Positions 43,710 to 53,638 are shown, counted from the first letter of the stretch. The stretch is 64,000 nucleotides of DNA from Streptomyces atratus (GCF_014648655.1 NZ_BMRN01000005.1:186001-250000); one strand, 5' to 3'. The notes: a model not told the origin generated them from the sequence alone. Numbers and translations: made by a program.

Positions 43710-45245
43710 GTGACCGACGCACACACCACCGGCCCGTTCATCGCGGCCATCGACCAGGGCACCACCTCCAGCCGCTGCATCGTCTTCGACAAGGACGGCC
43801 GGATCGTCTCCGTCGACCAGAAGGAGCACGAACAGATCTTCCCGAAGCCGGGCTGGGTCGAGCACAACGCGACCGAGATCTGGGAGAACGTCCAGGAGGT
43901 CGTCGCCGGCGCCATCGTCAAGGCGGGCATCACCGCCGCCGATGTGAAGGCGATCGGCATCACCAACCAGCGCGAGACCACACTGCTCTGGGACAAGAAC
44001 ACCGGTGAGCCCGTCCACAACGCCCTGGTCTGGCAGGACACCCGCACCGACGCGCTCTGCAAGGAGCTCGGCCGGAACGTGGGCCAGGACCGCTTCCGCC
44101 GCGAGACCGGTCTGCCGCTCGCCTCGTACTTCGCGGGCCCCAAGGTCCGCTGGCTGCTCGACAACGTCGAGGGGCTGCGCGAGCGCGCCGAGCGCGGCGA
44201 CATCCTCTTCGGCACCATGGACTCCTGGGTCATCTGGAACCTGACCGGCGGCACGGACGGCGGCGTCCATGTCACCGACGTCACCAACGCCTCGCGCACC
44301 CTCCTGATGAACCTGCACACCCTGGCGTGGGACGACAAGATCCTCGCGTCCATGGAGATCCCGGCGGCCGTGCTGCCCGAGATCCGCTCCTCCGCCGAGG
44401 TGTACGGCACCGCCAAGGGCGGCGTCCTGGACGGTGTCCCGGTCGCCTCCGCTCTCGGCGACCAGCAGGCGGCCCTCTTCGGCCAGACCTGCTTCTCCGA
44501 GGGCGAGGCCAAGTCCACGTACGGCACCGGCACCTTCATGCTGATGAACACCGGTGAGACGCCCGTCAACTCGTACAACGGACTGCTGACGACGGTCGGT
44601 TACCGGATCGGCGACCAGAAGCCGGTGTACGCCCTGGAGGGCTCCATCGCCGTCACGGGCTCGCTGGTGCAGTGGATGCGTGACCAGATGGGCCTGATCA
44701 AGTCCGCGGCCGAGATCGAGACCCTGGCCTCCTCGGTCGAGGACAACGGCGGTGCGTACTTCGTGCCCGCCTTCTCGGGTCTGTTCGCCCCGTACTGGCG
44801 CTCCGACGCCCGCGGCGTCATCGCCGGTCTGACCAGGTACGTCACCAAGGCGCACATCGCCCGTGCCGTCCTGGAGGCCACCGCCTGGCAGACCCGCGAG
44901 ATCACCGACGCCATGACGAAGGACTCCGGTGTCGAGCTCGCCGCCCTCAAGGTCGACGGCGGCATGACCTCCAACAACTTGCTGATGCAGACACTCGCCG
45001 ACTTCCTGGACGCACCCGTGGTGCGGCCCATGGTCGCCGAGACCACCTGCCTCGGCGCCGCCTACGCCGCCGGTCTCGCCGTCGGCTTCTGGCCGGACAC
45101 CGACGCACTGCGCGCCAACTGGCGCCGGGCCGCCGAGTGGACACCCCGCATGGCCGCGGACACCCGCGACCGCGAGTACAAGAGCTGGCTCAAGGCCGTG
45201 GAACGGACCATGGGCTGGCTCGAAGACAGCACAGTCGAGGAGTAA
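43710..45245 (+). CDS. glpK: Glycerol kinase
   Basis: A 511-residue FGGY kinase making glycerol 3-phosphate with ATP. It has [16 protein letters not shown], the [14 protein letters not shown] loop, [20 protein letters not shown], the nucleotide-site [11 protein letters not shown] and the second FGGY signature in [19 protein letters not shown]. All active-site blocks are intact. Start GTG 43710, with GGGAG 6 bases upstream, was chosen over a longer frame that reads through the glpF end. glpD begins 5 bases after its stop. Confidence 0.95.
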   Translation: MTDAHTTGPFIAAIDQGTTSSRCIVFDKDGRIVSVDQKEHEQIFPKPGWVEHNATEIWENVQEVVAGAIVKAGITAADVKAIGITNQRETTLLWDKNTGEPVHNALVWQDTRTDALCKELGRNVGQDRFRRETGLPLASYFAGPKVRWLLDNVEGLRERAERGDILFGTMDSWVIWNLTGGTDGGVHVTDVTNASRTLLMNLHTLAWDDKILASMEIPAAVLPEIRSSAEVYGTAKGGVLDGVPVASALGDQQAALFGQTCFSEGEAKSTYGTGTFMLMNTGETPVNSYNGLLTTVGYRIGDQKPVYALEGSIAVTGSLVQWMRDQMGLIKSAAEIETLASSVEDNGGAYFVPAFSGLFAPYWRSDARGVIAGLTRYVTKAHIARAVLEATAWQTREITDAMTKDSGVELAALKVDGGMTSNNLLMQTLADFLDAPVVRPMVAETTCLGAAYAAGLAVGFWPDTDALRANWRRAAEWTPRMAADTRDREYKSWLKAVERTMGWLEDSTVEE

Positions 45246-45250
45246 TCACA

Positions 45251-46861
45251 ATGACCACCCTGCAGAGCGTCCCGTCACTCGGGACGCACCCGGCCTCCGG
45301 CTCCCTTCCGAGCCGCGCCGAGACTCGGGAGCAGCTCTCCAAGGCGACGTACGACCTCCTGGTGATCGGTGGCGGCATCCTGGGCATCTCCACCGCCTGG
45401 CACGCCGCGCAGTCCGGGCTGCGGGTGGCCCTGGTGGACGCCGGCGACTTCGCCGGCGCCACCTCCTCCGCCTCTTCCAAGCTGCTCCACGGCGGTCTGC
45501 GCTACCTGCAGACCGGCGCGGTGAAGCTGGTCGCGGAGAATCACTTCGAGCGGCGCGCGGTGTCCCGTCAGGTCGCCCCGCACCTGGCGAATCCGCTCAC
45601 CTTCTACCTGCCGGTCTACAAGGGCGGCCCGCACGGCGCGGCCAAGCTCGGTGCGGGTGTGTTCGCGTACTCGGCGCTCTCCGCGTTCGGTGACGGGGTC
45701 GGGCACGTGATCAGCCCGTCGAAGGCGCAGCGCGATGTGCCGGAGCTGCGTACGGACAATCTGAAGGCCGTCGCGGTCTACGGCGACGACCAGATGAACG
45801 ATGCCCGGATGGCACTGATGACGGTCCGCGCGGCCGTCGACGCGGGCGCGGTCGTCCTGAACCACGCGGCGGTGACCGGGCTGCGGTTCACGAAGGGCCG
45901 GGTGACGGGCGCCGACCTGGAGGACCGGACGGACGGCACGGAGTTCGGTGTCGATGCCCGCCTCGTGCTGAACGCCACCGGCCCGTGGGTCGATCACCTG
46001 CGCAAGATGGAGGACCCGAACGCGGCGCCTTCGATACGTCTGTCCAAGGGCGCACACCTGGTGCTCAAGCGCACGCGTCCCTGGAAGGCCGCGCTGGCCA
46101 CCCCGATCGACAAGTACCGCATCACGTTCGCCCTGCCGTGGGAGGACATGCTGCTGCTCGGTACGACGGACGAGGAGTACGAGGGCGATCCGGCGGACGT
46201 CGCGGTCAACGAGAAGGACACCGCGCAGATCCTGGACGAGGCAGCGTTCTCCATCAAGGACCAGCAGCTGTCGCGCGATCTGATCACCTACTCCTTCGCG
46301 GGCCTGCGGGTGCTGCCGGGCGGCCCGGGCGACACGTCCAAGGCCAAGCGCGAGACGGTCGTGACGGAGGGCCGCGGCGGGATGCTCTCGGTCGCGGGCG
46401 GCAAGTGGACGACCTTCCGCCACATCGGCCGTACGGTGATGAACAAGCTGGCCGCGCTCCCCGGGCACCCGCTGGCCGAGGACATGGAGCCCATGGCGCA
46501 TCTGCCGAAGAAGCTCCCGCTGCCCGGTATCGCCAACCCGAACGCAGTCGCTCACCGGCTGCTGATCGACGGTGGAACGCCCGGACCGCGGATGTCCGCC
46601 GACACCGCCCGCCACCTCGCCACGCACTACGGCTCGCTCTCCTTCGACATCGCACGGCTGGCGAACGAGAACCCGGCGCTGGCCGAGCGCATCCACCCGG
46701 ACGCGCCGGAGATCTGGGCTCAGGTCGCCTACGCACGTGATCACGAGTGGGCCGAGACGGCGGACGATGTGCTGCGCCGCCGCACGACGCTGACGATCCG
46801 GGGCCTGGCGACGGACGAGATCCGGGCCGGCGTCGAGTCCATGCTCGGCGACCGGAGCTGA
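45251..46861 (+). CDS. glpD: Glycerol-3-phosphate dehydrogenase
   Basis: A 536-residue FAD-dependent aerobic enzyme that oxidises glycerol 3-phosphate to dihydroxyacetone phosphate at the membrane. The FAD fingerprint DLLVIGGGILGISTAWHAAQSGLRVALVD lies at about 35-65, followed by SKLLHGGLRYLQTG. The substrate domain has the GGKWTTFRHIGR block and the C-terminal helical domain is present. Start ATG 45251; its ribosome site GAGGAG overlaps the end of glpK, so translation is coupled. It closes the operon. Confidence 0.95.
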   Translation: MTTLQSVPSLGTHPASGSLPSRAETREQLSKATYDLLVIGGGILGISTAWHAAQSGLRVALVDAGDFAGATSSASSKLLHGGLRYLQTGAVKLVAENHFERRAVSRQVAPHLANPLTFYLPVYKGGPHGAAKLGAGVFAYSALSAFGDGVGHVISPSKAQRDVPELRTDNLKAVAVYGDDQMNDARMALMTVRAAVDAGAVVLNHAAVTGLRFTKGRVTGADLEDRTDGTEFGVDARLVLNATGPWVDHLRKMEDPNAAPSIRLSKGAHLVLKRTRPWKAALATPIDKYRITFALPWEDMLLLGTTDEEYEGDPADVAVNEKDTAQILDEAAFSIKDQQLSRDLITYSFAGLRVLPGGPGDTSKAKRETVVTEGRGGMLSVAGGKWTTFRHIGRTVMNKLAALPGHPLAEDMEPMAHLPKKLPLPGIANPNAVAHRLLIDGGTPGPRMSADTARHLATHYGSLSFDIARLANENPALAERIHPDAPEIWAQVAYARDHEWAETADDVLRRRTTLTIRGLATDEIRAGVESMLGDRS

Positions 46862-46876
46862 CGGGGCCGGACGGAT

Positions 46877-46914
46877 CGGACGGGGCGGCTGCCACGGGGG
46901 AGCCGCCCCGTCCG
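46877..46914 (+). terminator. Terminator of the glycerol operon
   Basis: A perfect 14-bp stem, CGGACGGGGCGGCT and its complement, with a 10-base loop, 15 bp beyond the glpD stop. Confidence 0.75.
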
Positions 46915-46994
46915 TGTGTCCGGGATGCCACGGCCCGGTGGACGCGCCACACGGTTGCCATACGGGTGCAATGTGACGCGGGGACAGTTGAACC

Positions 46995-48053
46995 ATGAAG
47001 CTTTCCGTGCTTTCTCTCATCGGTCACGCCCCGCACCCGCTGACCGGCCATCTCCCCTCCCCCGCCGAGCGGTTCGAGGAGGTGATCGAGACCGGGGTCG
47101 TCGCAGAGCGGCTCGGCTTCGACGCGTACGCGATCGGCGAGCGGCATGCCGGCCCCTTCCTCTCGTCGAGCCCGAGTGTGGTGCTCGGTGCGCTGGCGGC
47201 CCGTACCTCCACCATCCGGCTCCTGACCGGTGTCACGGTCGTCGCGATCCTCGATCCGGTGCGGGTGGCCGAGGACTTCGCGACGCTCGACCAGATGTCC
47301 AGGGGCCGGATCGAGCTGGTCGTCGGGAAGGGCGCGGAGGCCGGTCACTTCGACCTCTTCGGGCTCGACGAGGAGCGGCAGTGGGACCTCCAGAAGGAGA
47401 AGTACGAACTGCTGCGGCGGCTGTGGACCGAGGAGGGCGTCGACTGGGAGGGCGAGTTCCGTCCCGCGCTGAAGAACACGACGACCCTGCCACGCCCGTA
47501 CGCCGGGGTGCCGCGCGTCTGGCACGGTTCGGCGACCAGCCTCAACTCCCCCGAACTGGCGGCGCTCCACGGCGATCCGCTGTTCACCGCCAATGCCGTC
47601 CAGCCCCGTGCGGCGTACGCCCGGCTGATCGACCACTACCGGGAGCGCTTCGAGGCGTACGGGCACGATCCGGCCCGCGCGCATGTGGCGGCGGGCTCGG
47701 GCGGGCTGCTGATCGCCGACAGTTCGCAGCAGGCGGTGGCGCGCTACAAGGAGCTGTACGAGGCGAAGGTGAAGCAGTCTTCCCGGCCGCACCTGGAGGG
47801 CCGGGCCGGCTACAACACGCCGTTCCGGACGATCGAGGAGGCCATCTCGGACGGGCCCCAGCTGATCGGCAGCCCGCAGCAGATCATCGACAAGATCCTC
47901 GGCTGGCACGAGGTGTACGGACACGACCTGCAATCGATCACCGTGGACGGCTTCGGACTCAGCCACCCCGAGCAGATCGAGACGCTACGGCGGTTCGCCG
48001 AGGACATCGCTCCGGTGGTACGGCGTGAGGCACCGTCCGCGCTCTGGGACTGA
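46995..48053 (+). CDS. Luciferase-like flavin/F420-dependent oxidoreductase
   Basis: A 352-residue LLM-class TIM barrel. It starts MKLSVLSLIGHAPHPLTG and has YAIGERHAGPFLSSSPSVVLGALAARTSTIRLLTGV, then DQMSRGRIELVVGKGAEAGHF; the NTPFRTIEEAISDGPQLIGSPQQIIDKI segment is typical of the family. Cofactor FMN or F420 cannot be told. Start ATG 46995; the ribosome site is weak (GGGGACAG). It stands between the glycerol operon and a FadR-type regulator. No substrate is inferred. Confidence 0.85.
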   Translation: MKLSVLSLIGHAPHPLTGHLPSPAERFEEVIETGVVAERLGFDAYAIGERHAGPFLSSSPSVVLGALAARTSTIRLLTGVTVVAILDPVRVAEDFATLDQMSRGRIELVVGKGAEAGHFDLFGLDEERQWDLQKEKYELLRRLWTEEGVDWEGEFRPALKNTTTLPRPYAGVPRVWHGSATSLNSPELAALHGDPLFTANAVQPRAAYARLIDHYRERFEAYGHDPARAHVAAGSGGLLIADSSQQAVARYKELYEAKVKQSSRPHLEGRAGYNTPFRTIEEAISDGPQLIGSPQQIIDKILGWHEVYGHDLQSITVDGFGLSHPEQIETLRRFAEDIAPVVRREAPSALWD

Positions 48054-48150
48054 CCCCGCCCGGCCCCGATGACCGTGCGGCAGCCGCGCACCTGGGACGA
48101 CCTGCGGCAGACCTGGTCCATCCGCCTCTTCCGACCCGCATAATGAAGAG

Positions 48151-48165
48151 AGACATCGGATGTCT
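48151..48165 (+). promoter_or_regulatory. Candidate FadR-type operator before the regulator gene
   Basis: AGACATCGGATGTCT, a 15-bp near-perfect palindrome, directly after a CATAAT -10-like box (48139-48144) and 29 bp before the regulator start. Related ACATCGGA and TCCGATGT half-sites lie before the fuconate operon (54995-55025). Confidence 0.6.
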
Positions 48166-48194
48166 GATTCCAGTCCGGATCCAGGAGGACCGTC

Positions 48195-48866
48195 ATGGCT
48201 GTCACCGACGAGGCGATCGAGAAGATCAAGGGAATGATCGTCTCGGGTGCGCTGCGGCCCGGCGACCGGCTCCCCAAGGAGAGCGAACTCGCGGCGGAGC
48301 TGGGGCTCTCCCGCAACTCTCTGAGGGAGGCGGTGCGCGCCCTGTCGCTGATCCGCATCCTCGATGTGCGGCAGGGCGACGGCACGTATGTGACCAGCCT
48401 CGATCCGCAGTTGCTGCTGGAGGCGCTGAGCTTCGTGGTGGATTTCCACCGCGACGACACGGTGCTCGAATTCCTCGCGGTCCGCCGCATTCTGGAACCG
48501 GCCGCGACGGCGATGGCCGCGACCCGGATCAGCGAGGCCCAACTGGACGTACTGAGCTCACAGTTGGATGCCCTGGGTGCGCAGCCCTCGGTGGAGGAGC
48601 TGGTCGCCTGCGATCTGGAGTTCCACCGCGGCATCGTGCAGTCTTCCGGTAATTCGGTGCTCTGCTCGCTGCTCGACGGGCTGTCGGGGCCGACGACCCG
48701 GGCGCGGATCTGGCGCGGTCTGACGCAGGAGGACGCGGTCAGCCGCACGCTCCATGAGCACCGGGCGATCGTATCGGCGCTGCGGGACCGGGATACCGAG
48801 GCTGCGCGGGCCTGGGCGACGGTGCACGTGGCGAGCGTCGAGCAGTGGTTGCGGTCGACGCTGTAG
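48195..48866 (+). CDS. GntR/FadR-subfamily transcriptional regulator
   Basis: A 223-residue regulator. The winged helix (about 5-70) contains IKGMIVSGALRPGDRLPKESELAAELGLSRNSLREAVRALSLIRILDVRQGDGTYVT. The C-terminal FCD domain (about 85-220) has the metal-binding residues D, H and H in CDLEFHRGIV and the LHEHRAIVSALRDRD helix. Start ATG 48195 follows AGGAGG. It converges on the sugar-acid operon at 48966-54975 and the two ends share operator-like sequences, so it is probably its local repressor, responding to a pathway intermediate. Effector inferred only. Confidence 0.9.
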   Translation: MAVTDEAIEKIKGMIVSGALRPGDRLPKESELAAELGLSRNSLREAVRALSLIRILDVRQGDGTYVTSLDPQLLLEALSFVVDFHRDDTVLEFLAVRRILEPAATAMAATRISEAQLDVLSSQLDALGAQPSVEELVACDLEFHRGIVQSSGNSVLCSLLDGLSGPTTRARIWRGLTQEDAVSRTLHEHRAIVSALRDRDTEAARAWATVHVASVEQWLRSTL

Positions 48867-48915
48867 CGCACGGCGGGTGGGTGACCGGGGCTTTGCACCG
48901 GGCCCTGCACCTCGA

Positions 48916-48951
48916 ACGCCGGCGGGGCTGAGTAATCAGCCCCGCCGGCGT
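48916..48951. terminator. Bidirectional terminator and Streptomyces intergenic repeat
   Basis: A perfect 16-bp stem, ACGCCGGCGGGGCTGA and its complement, with loop GTAA, preceded by CTCGA. Such GCCGGCGGGGCTG hairpins are abundant between genes in Streptomyces. It separates the convergent regulator and permease genes. Confidence 0.75.
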
Positions 48952-48965
48952 CTGCGAGAACGGGT

Positions 48966-50018
48966 TCAGTCCTGCTTCTCGCCGCTCGCGAAGCGGGAGA
49001 TGACCAGCGCGACGATGATGATGGCGCCGTTGAGGAACTGGTTCCAGAGCGCCGGGACACCGCCGAGGGTCATCACATTGACCACCAGCTGGAGCGTCAG
49101 TACGCCGGTCAGCGCACCGAACAGGGTGCCCCGGCCGCCCTTGAGGCTGATGCCGCCGATGACCGCGGCGGCGAACACCTGGAAGATCCAGCCGTTGCCC
49201 TGGGTCGCCGCGACCGATCCGTAGTGGCCGGTGTAGAGGATGCCCGCGAAGGCCGCCAGCAGACCGCCGATGGCGAGCACGATCCAGGTGACCCGGTCCA
49301 CCCGGATACCCGCGGCTCGCGCCGCTTCCGGGTTGCCGCCGATGGCGTACAGCGAGCGTCCATGGCGCAGCCAGGCCAGTGCGGCGCCACCGACGGCGAA
49401 CAGCGCCAGGCAGATCCAGACGGCGGCCGGTGCGCCGAGCCATTCGCTCTTGCCGAGGTAGCGGAAGGACTCCGGGACGTCGGTGATGGACTTGCCCTCG
49501 GTGATGCCGATGTGCAGGCCGCGCAGCATGGTGAGCATGCCGAGCGTGGCGATGAAGCCGTTGACCCTCAACTTCAGCATCAGGAAGCCGTTGACCGCCC
49601 CGATGGCGAGGCCCACCAGCAGACAGAGCGGGATCGCCGACCAGGCGGGCAGCAGACCGAGGCCCGCGAAGCGGCCGCCCTCCGCGGGCAGGACCAGCCA
49701 CATCGCGACGACCGGCGCGATGCCGATCGTCGACTCCAGTGACAGATCCATCCGTCCGCAGATCAGGATCAGCGCCTGGCCCAGGACCAGCAGGCTCAAC
49801 TCGGAGGACTGCTGGACGACGCTGATCAGGTTCTCGGAGGTCAGGAACACCGGCGAGACGATGAACCCGATCACCATCAGCACCAGAATCACCGGTACCA
49901 GGGAGAAGTCGCTCCACCGGATCAGCTTCAGCCGGTCCAGCGAGCTCTCGCCCGCCGGGGAGCCCTTCAGCCCGCCGTCGATGCCGTCGGCCGCCACAGG
50001 CCGTACCGTTCCGGTCAT
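48966..50018 (-). CDS. Sugar ABC transporter permease, RbsC family
   Basis: A 350-residue inner-membrane permease with about ten helices. It shows LSLLVLGQALILICGRMDLSLEST, VNGFIATLGMLTMLRGLHI, the YAIGGNPEAARAAGIRVDR cytoplasmic loop that contacts the ATPase, and the GSVAATQGNGWIFQVFAAAVIGGISLKGGRGT segment; all are hallmarks of the ribose/galactofuranose class. Start ATG 50018 overlaps the ATPase stop by ATGA. It is the last gene of the operon. Confidence 0.92.
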   Translation of the reverse strand: MTGTVRPVAADGIDGGLKGSPAGESSLDRLKLIRWSDFSLVPVILVLMVIGFIVSPVFLTSENLISVVQQSSELSLLVLGQALILICGRMDLSLESTIGIAPVVAMWLVLPAEGGRFAGLGLLPAWSAIPLCLLVGLAIGAVNGFLMLKLRVNGFIATLGMLTMLRGLHIGITEGKSITDVPESFRYLGKSEWLGAPAAVWICLALFAVGGAALAWLRHGRSLYAIGGNPEAARAAGIRVDRVTWIVLAIGGLLAAFAGILYTGHYGSVAATQGNGWIFQVFAAAVIGGISLKGGRGTLFGALTGVLTLQLVVNVMTLGGVPALWNQFLNGAIIIVALVISRFASGEKQD

Positions 50019-51538
50019 TCCCTTTCCCCCACACCTTCCATGGCGGCGACGAGTTCCCCGTCGGTCCACCCGCTTGCGAATGTTGCGACCACGCGCCCGT
50101 GGAACAGGGCGAGCACTCGGTCGCAGACCCGCAGATCGTCCAGTTCGTCCGAGATGATCACTGCGGCGTTGCCCTCGTCGGCGACCCGCCGCACGACTGT
50201 GAGCAGCGAGTCCTTGGACTTGATGTCCACACCCGCGGTGGGCCGCACGGCCACCAGCACGCTCGGCTTGCGGGCCAGCGCACGGGCGACGACCACCTTC
50301 TGCTGGTTGCCGCCGGAGAGCCCGGAGACGGGCTGCTGGGGCCCCTGTGTCTTGATGTCCAGCGAGGCGATCACCGACCGTGCGAACTCCCGGGTACGGG
50401 AGGGCAGTACGGTCCCCCACGGGCCGAGCTGGTCGGTGACCGTGAGGGTGGCGTTCTCGGCGACGCTGCGTTCCAGGACGAGGCCCTGGTCGTGCCGGTC
50501 CTCGGGGATGTAGCCGATCCCGGCGTCCAGTGCGTGCGGCACACTGCCGGTGCGCACGGTCCTTCCGTGTACAAAGACCGTGCCGCCGCCCGCCTTTCGC
50601 ATACCGGCCAGGGCCTCGCCCAGGGCCGTGTTGCCGCTGGCCGCGGAGCCGGCGAGGCCGACCACCTCGCCGGGGCGGACCTCCAGGTCCAACGGTTCGA
50701 ACCGGCCCTCCAGCGTGAGCCCTTCGGTACGCAGAACGGGGGCGGCCGACTGGTCCCGTACCGCCGCACGGTCACCGCCCGCATGCCAGGCGGTGGCGCC
50801 GGCGGACTGCTCTCCGGTCATCGCCGCCACCAGTTCCGCCTTGGCGATGTCGGCGACCGGGGCGCTCAGCACATGGCGTGCGTCGCGGTAGACGGTGACC
50901 GCCGTGCACAGTTCGTACACCTCCTGCAGATGGTGGGAGATGAAGAGGAACGCCACTCCCTGGCTCTGCAGTTCCCTGAGCTTGTCGAAGAGCCGCCCGA
51001 TGCCACGGGCATCGAGCTGGGCGGTCGGCTCGTCCAGGATGATCAGCCGGGCGCCGAAGGACAGCGCCCGGGCTATCTCGACGAACTGCCGCTGCTCGAC
51101 GGCGAGATCGCGCGCCCGGGTGCTGGGGTCGACCTGGACCCCGTAGTCGGCGAGGAGCCGCTCGGCACGCCTGCGGAGCTTCCCCCAGCTGATCCACCGG
51201 GAGTTGTCGTCGAAACGGTTGAGAAAGAGGTTCTCGGCGACGGTCAGGTCGGGGACGACCATGGACTTCTGGTAGACGCAGGCGACCTTCGACTGCCAGG
51301 CCGTGGTGTCCCCGAAGGCGGGCGCGCGCTCCCCGCCGAACGTGACCGTGCCCGCGTCCGCCTTGTGGAGTCCGGTCAGGACGCTGACCAGCGTCGACTT
51401 GCCCGCACCGTTGCGACCGACGAGGGCATGGGACTCACCGGGCTGTACGGTGAGCCGGACCCCGTCGAGCGCCACGGTGGGCCCGAAGCGTTTGACAACG
51501 CCTTCCGCCTGTACAGCAGGTGGTGGTGCCTTTTCCAT
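50015..51538 (-). CDS. Sugar ABC transporter ATPase, RbsA family
   Basis: A 507-residue double ATPase. The first half has Walker A VGRNGAGKST, signature DLAVEQRQFVEIARAL and Walker B LIILDEPTAQL. The second half has a degenerate Walker A (GSAASGNTALGEAL), the SGGNQQKVVVARAL signature and a Walker B block reading RKPSVLVAVRPTAGVD, where the usual DEPT is replaced by VRPT. This asymmetry is normal for the RbsA class. Start ATG 51538 with GAAGGGG upstream. It follows the binding-protein gene across a 127-bp gap with a hairpin. Confidence 0.92.
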   Translation of the reverse strand: MEKAPPPAVQAEGVVKRFGPTVALDGVRLTVQPGESHALVGRNGAGKSTLVSVLTGLHKADAGTVTFGGERAPAFGDTTAWQSKVACVYQKSMVVPDLTVAENLFLNRFDDNSRWISWGKLRRRAERLLADYGVQVDPSTRARDLAVEQRQFVEIARALSFGARLIILDEPTAQLDARGIGRLFDKLRELQSQGVAFLFISHHLQEVYELCTAVTVYRDARHVLSAPVADIAKAELVAAMTGEQSAGATAWHAGGDRAAVRDQSAAPVLRTEGLTLEGRFEPLDLEVRPGEVVGLAGSAASGNTALGEALAGMRKAGGGTVFVHGRTVRTGSVPHALDAGIGYIPEDRHDQGLVLERSVAENATLTVTDQLGPWGTVLPSRTREFARSVIASLDIKTQGPQQPVSGLSGGNQQKVVVARALARKPSVLVAVRPTAGVDIKSKDSLLTVVRRVADEGNAAVIISDELDDLRVCDRVLALFHGRVVATFASGWTDGELVAAMEGVGERE

Positions 51539-51585
51539 CAGACCCCTTCTCAGCGAAGCGCTGCAGCAATGTCTGTGTCCTGCCC

Positions 51586-51618
51586 CCGGGCAGCGGTCAG
51601 GGCTTGGCCGCTGCCCGG
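51586..51618 (-). other. Intra-operon hairpin between binding protein and ATPase genes
   Basis: A perfect 11-bp stem (CCGGGCAGCGG and its complement) with an 11-base loop after the binding-protein stop. Likely a partial terminator or RNA-stability element that keeps the binding protein in excess. Confidence 0.5.
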
Positions 51619-51665
51619 TTCCTCGGAGCCGGGAGGGAAGCCCTCTCGGTGACGAGAGAGAGGAG

Positions 51666-52712
51666 TCACGGCCGGCTCTTCTTCTCCAGCTGATTGGCCC
51701 ACAGTTTCGGGTCGTCCACGTTGTCCTTGGTCACCAGGGGGGCGGGAAGCTGGTCCTCGAAGCCGTTCGGGATCCTGATGATGTTCGAGTCATGGTCGGT
51801 GGGGCCTTCCTTGAAGGTCTTGCCGTCCAGCGCGGCCTTGGCGTAGTACAGCGCGTACTTCGCGTACAGGTCGGCGGGCTGGGAGATCGTCGCGTCGATC
51901 TTCCCGGCCTTGATGGCGTCGAACTCCTCCGGGATGCCGTCGTTGGAGATGATCGTGATGTGGCCCGGCGTGCCGGCCGGCTTCAGCAGCTTCTTCTGCT
52001 CCAGCAGCGCGAGGGTGGGCTGCAGGAAGACACCGCCGGCCTGCATGTAGATGCCGTTGATGTCGGGGTTGGCGGTCAGGGTGGCCTGGAGCTTGGCGGA
52101 GGCGACATCGCCCTTCCAGTCGGTGGCCAGCTCGAAGACCTCGATGCCGGGGAATTCCTTGTCCATGCAGGACTTGAACGCCTCGGACCGGTCGCGGCCG
52201 TTGATCGAGGCGAGGTCGCCCTGGAACTCGACGACCTTGCCCTTGCCCTTCAGCTGCTCGCCGAGGTACTTGCAGGCATTGGTCCCGTACGCCTTGTTGT
52301 CGGCCCGCACCACCATGTAGATGTTGCCCTTGTCGGGGCGGGTGTCGACGCTGACGACCGGGATCTTCTTCTCGTTCAGGGTGTTGAGCGACTCGGCTAT
52401 CGCACCGGTGTCCTGGGGTGCCATCACGACGGCCTTGGCGCCCTGGTCCGTGAAGGTCTGGACGTTGGCGACCAGCTTGCCGATGTCATTCTGCGAGTTG
52501 GTCAGCGGCAGCGCCTTGACCTCGCCCGCCTTGACCCCCTTCTCCACGTAGTTCTGGTACGAGTTCCAGAAGTCGCTGTCGCTGCGCGGCAGGTCGATGC
52601 CGACCTTCCCGCTGCCCGCACCGTCCGCGGTGGACTCGCGGTTGCAGCCCGCGAGGGCCGTGACGGCCAGCAGTACGGCGCAGGCTGCCGCACTCGTCGT
52701 ACGCACTCTCAT
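51666..52712 (-). CDS. Sugar-binding lipoprotein, RbsB family
   Basis: A 348-residue substrate-binding lipoprotein with lipobox ALAGC. The mature part is a type-1 periplasmic fold: KVGIDLPRSDSDFWNSYQNYVEKGVKA, DQGAKAVVMAPQDTGAIAESLNTL, and the hinge segment with KIDATISQPADLYAKYALYYAKAAL. Start ATG 52712 with AAGGA upstream; the longer frame reads through the ribosome site. Which sugar it binds cannot be told; its genetic link to a fuconate-type dehydratase suggests L-fucose or another 6-deoxyhexose or its acid. Confidence 0.9.
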   Translation of the reverse strand: MRVRTTSAAACAVLLAVTALAGCNRESTADGAGSGKVGIDLPRSDSDFWNSYQNYVEKGVKAGEVKALPLTNSQNDIGKLVANVQTFTDQGAKAVVMAPQDTGAIAESLNTLNEKKIPVVSVDTRPDKGNIYMVVRADNKAYGTNACKYLGEQLKGKGKVVEFQGDLASINGRDRSEAFKSCMDKEFPGIEVFELATDWKGDVASAKLQATLTANPDINGIYMQAGGVFLQPTLALLEQKKLLKPAGTPGHITIISNDGIPEEFDAIKAGKIDATISQPADLYAKYALYYAKAALDGKTFKEGPTDHDSNIIRIPNGFEDQLPAPLVTKDNVDDPKLWANQLEKKSRP

Positions 52713-52807
52713 TGGTGTCCCGTCCTTTGTGGAGTACCGGCTCGGAGCTCTGTCGGCAAAACGGCGGTGCATGGTGCACAGGGGTGCGGCCCGTCTGTGC
52801 GGCTCGT

Positions 52808-52837
52808 GCCTGTCCGGCCCTGGTCCGCCGGACAGGC
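52808..52837 (-). other. Intra-operon hairpin between SDR and binding protein genes
   Basis: A perfect 10-bp stem (GCCTGTCCGG and its complement), loop of 10, in the 146-bp gap. It could attenuate read-through from the enzyme genes into the transporter genes. Confidence 0.45.
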
Positions 52838-52858
52838 CCGAGGGCCGCGCGCCCTTGA

Positions 52859-53638
52859 TCAGTTCTGGGCGGGGCGCAGGCGCAGGCCCTGCATTCCGCC
52901 GTCGACGGCCAGTGCCGTGCCGGTGATCGAGGCGGCGGCGGGGCCGGCCAGGTAGACGATCGCGGCGGCCACCTCGTCCGCCGAGACCAGCCGTCCCAGC
53001 GGCTGGCGGGCGTCCAGCGCGGCTCGCTCAGCGACCGGGTCGTCGGCCTGGCCCAGGAGCCGCCCGATCCACGGGGTGTCCGCGGTGCCCGGATTGACGC
53101 AGTTGACCCGGATGCCCTCACGGACATGGTCGGCGGCCATCGCAAGGGTCAGCGAGAGGACCGCGCCCTTGCTCGCGCTGTACAGCGCGCGCTGCGGCAG
53201 TCCGGCGGTCGCGGCGATCGAGCAGGTCTGGGTGATCGAGACGGCACCGGGGCGGTCGGCCGCCGCGCGCCGCAGATGGGGCAGGGCGTGCCGGGCGGTG
53301 CGGACCATGCCGAGGACGTTGATGTCCAGGACCCGGGTCCACTCGTCGTCGGTGTTGTCCTCGACCGTGCCGATGGAACCGATGCCCGCGTTGGACACGA
53401 CGGAGTGCAGACCGCCCAGTTCACCGGCGGCCAGGTCGACCGCCTCGCGCACGGCCGCGTCGTCGGTGACGTCCGCCTTGAGGGCGAGCGTGCCGTCGGG
53501 GGCGCCTGCGGTCTCACGGTCGAGTACGGCCACACGCGCACCGCGCGCCAGCAGCATCGTCGCCACGGCGGCCCCGATGCCGGAGGCGCCTCCCGTCACC
53601 AGGGCGTTCATGCCCTCGAAGTCGCTTGTGCCGGTCAT
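52859..53638 (-). CDS. Short-chain dehydrogenase/reductase
   Basis: A 259-residue SDR. It has the cofactor motif TGGASGIG (about 15-22), an NAG motif (SNAGIGSIG), catalytic S in [10 protein letters not shown], and YSASK with Y and K. The aspartate after strand 2 (AVLDRET) suggests NAD rather than NADP. Start overlaps the dehydratase stop by ATGA, so they are coupled. With an L-fuconate dehydratase it may act as a 2-keto-3-deoxy-L-fuconate or L-fucose dehydrogenase; the pathway assignment is inferred. Confidence 0.9.
   Translation of the reverse strand: MTGTSDFEGMNALVTGGASGIGAAVATMLLARGARVAVLDRETAGAPDGTLALKADVTDDAAVREAVDLAAGELGGLHSVVSNAGIGSIGTVEDNTDDEWTRVLDINVLGMVRTARHALPHLRRAAADRPGAVSITQTCSIAATAGLPQRALYSASKGAVLSLTLAMAADHVREGIRVNCVNPGTADTPWIGRLLGQADDPVAERAALDARQPLGRLVSADEVAAAIVYLAGPAAASITGTALAVDGGMQGLRLRPAQN

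Noticed and set aside
45275-47020. 581-codon minus-strand frame opposite glpD
   Set aside because: Shadow frame; glpD has an FAD fingerprint, coupled ribosome site and operon context.
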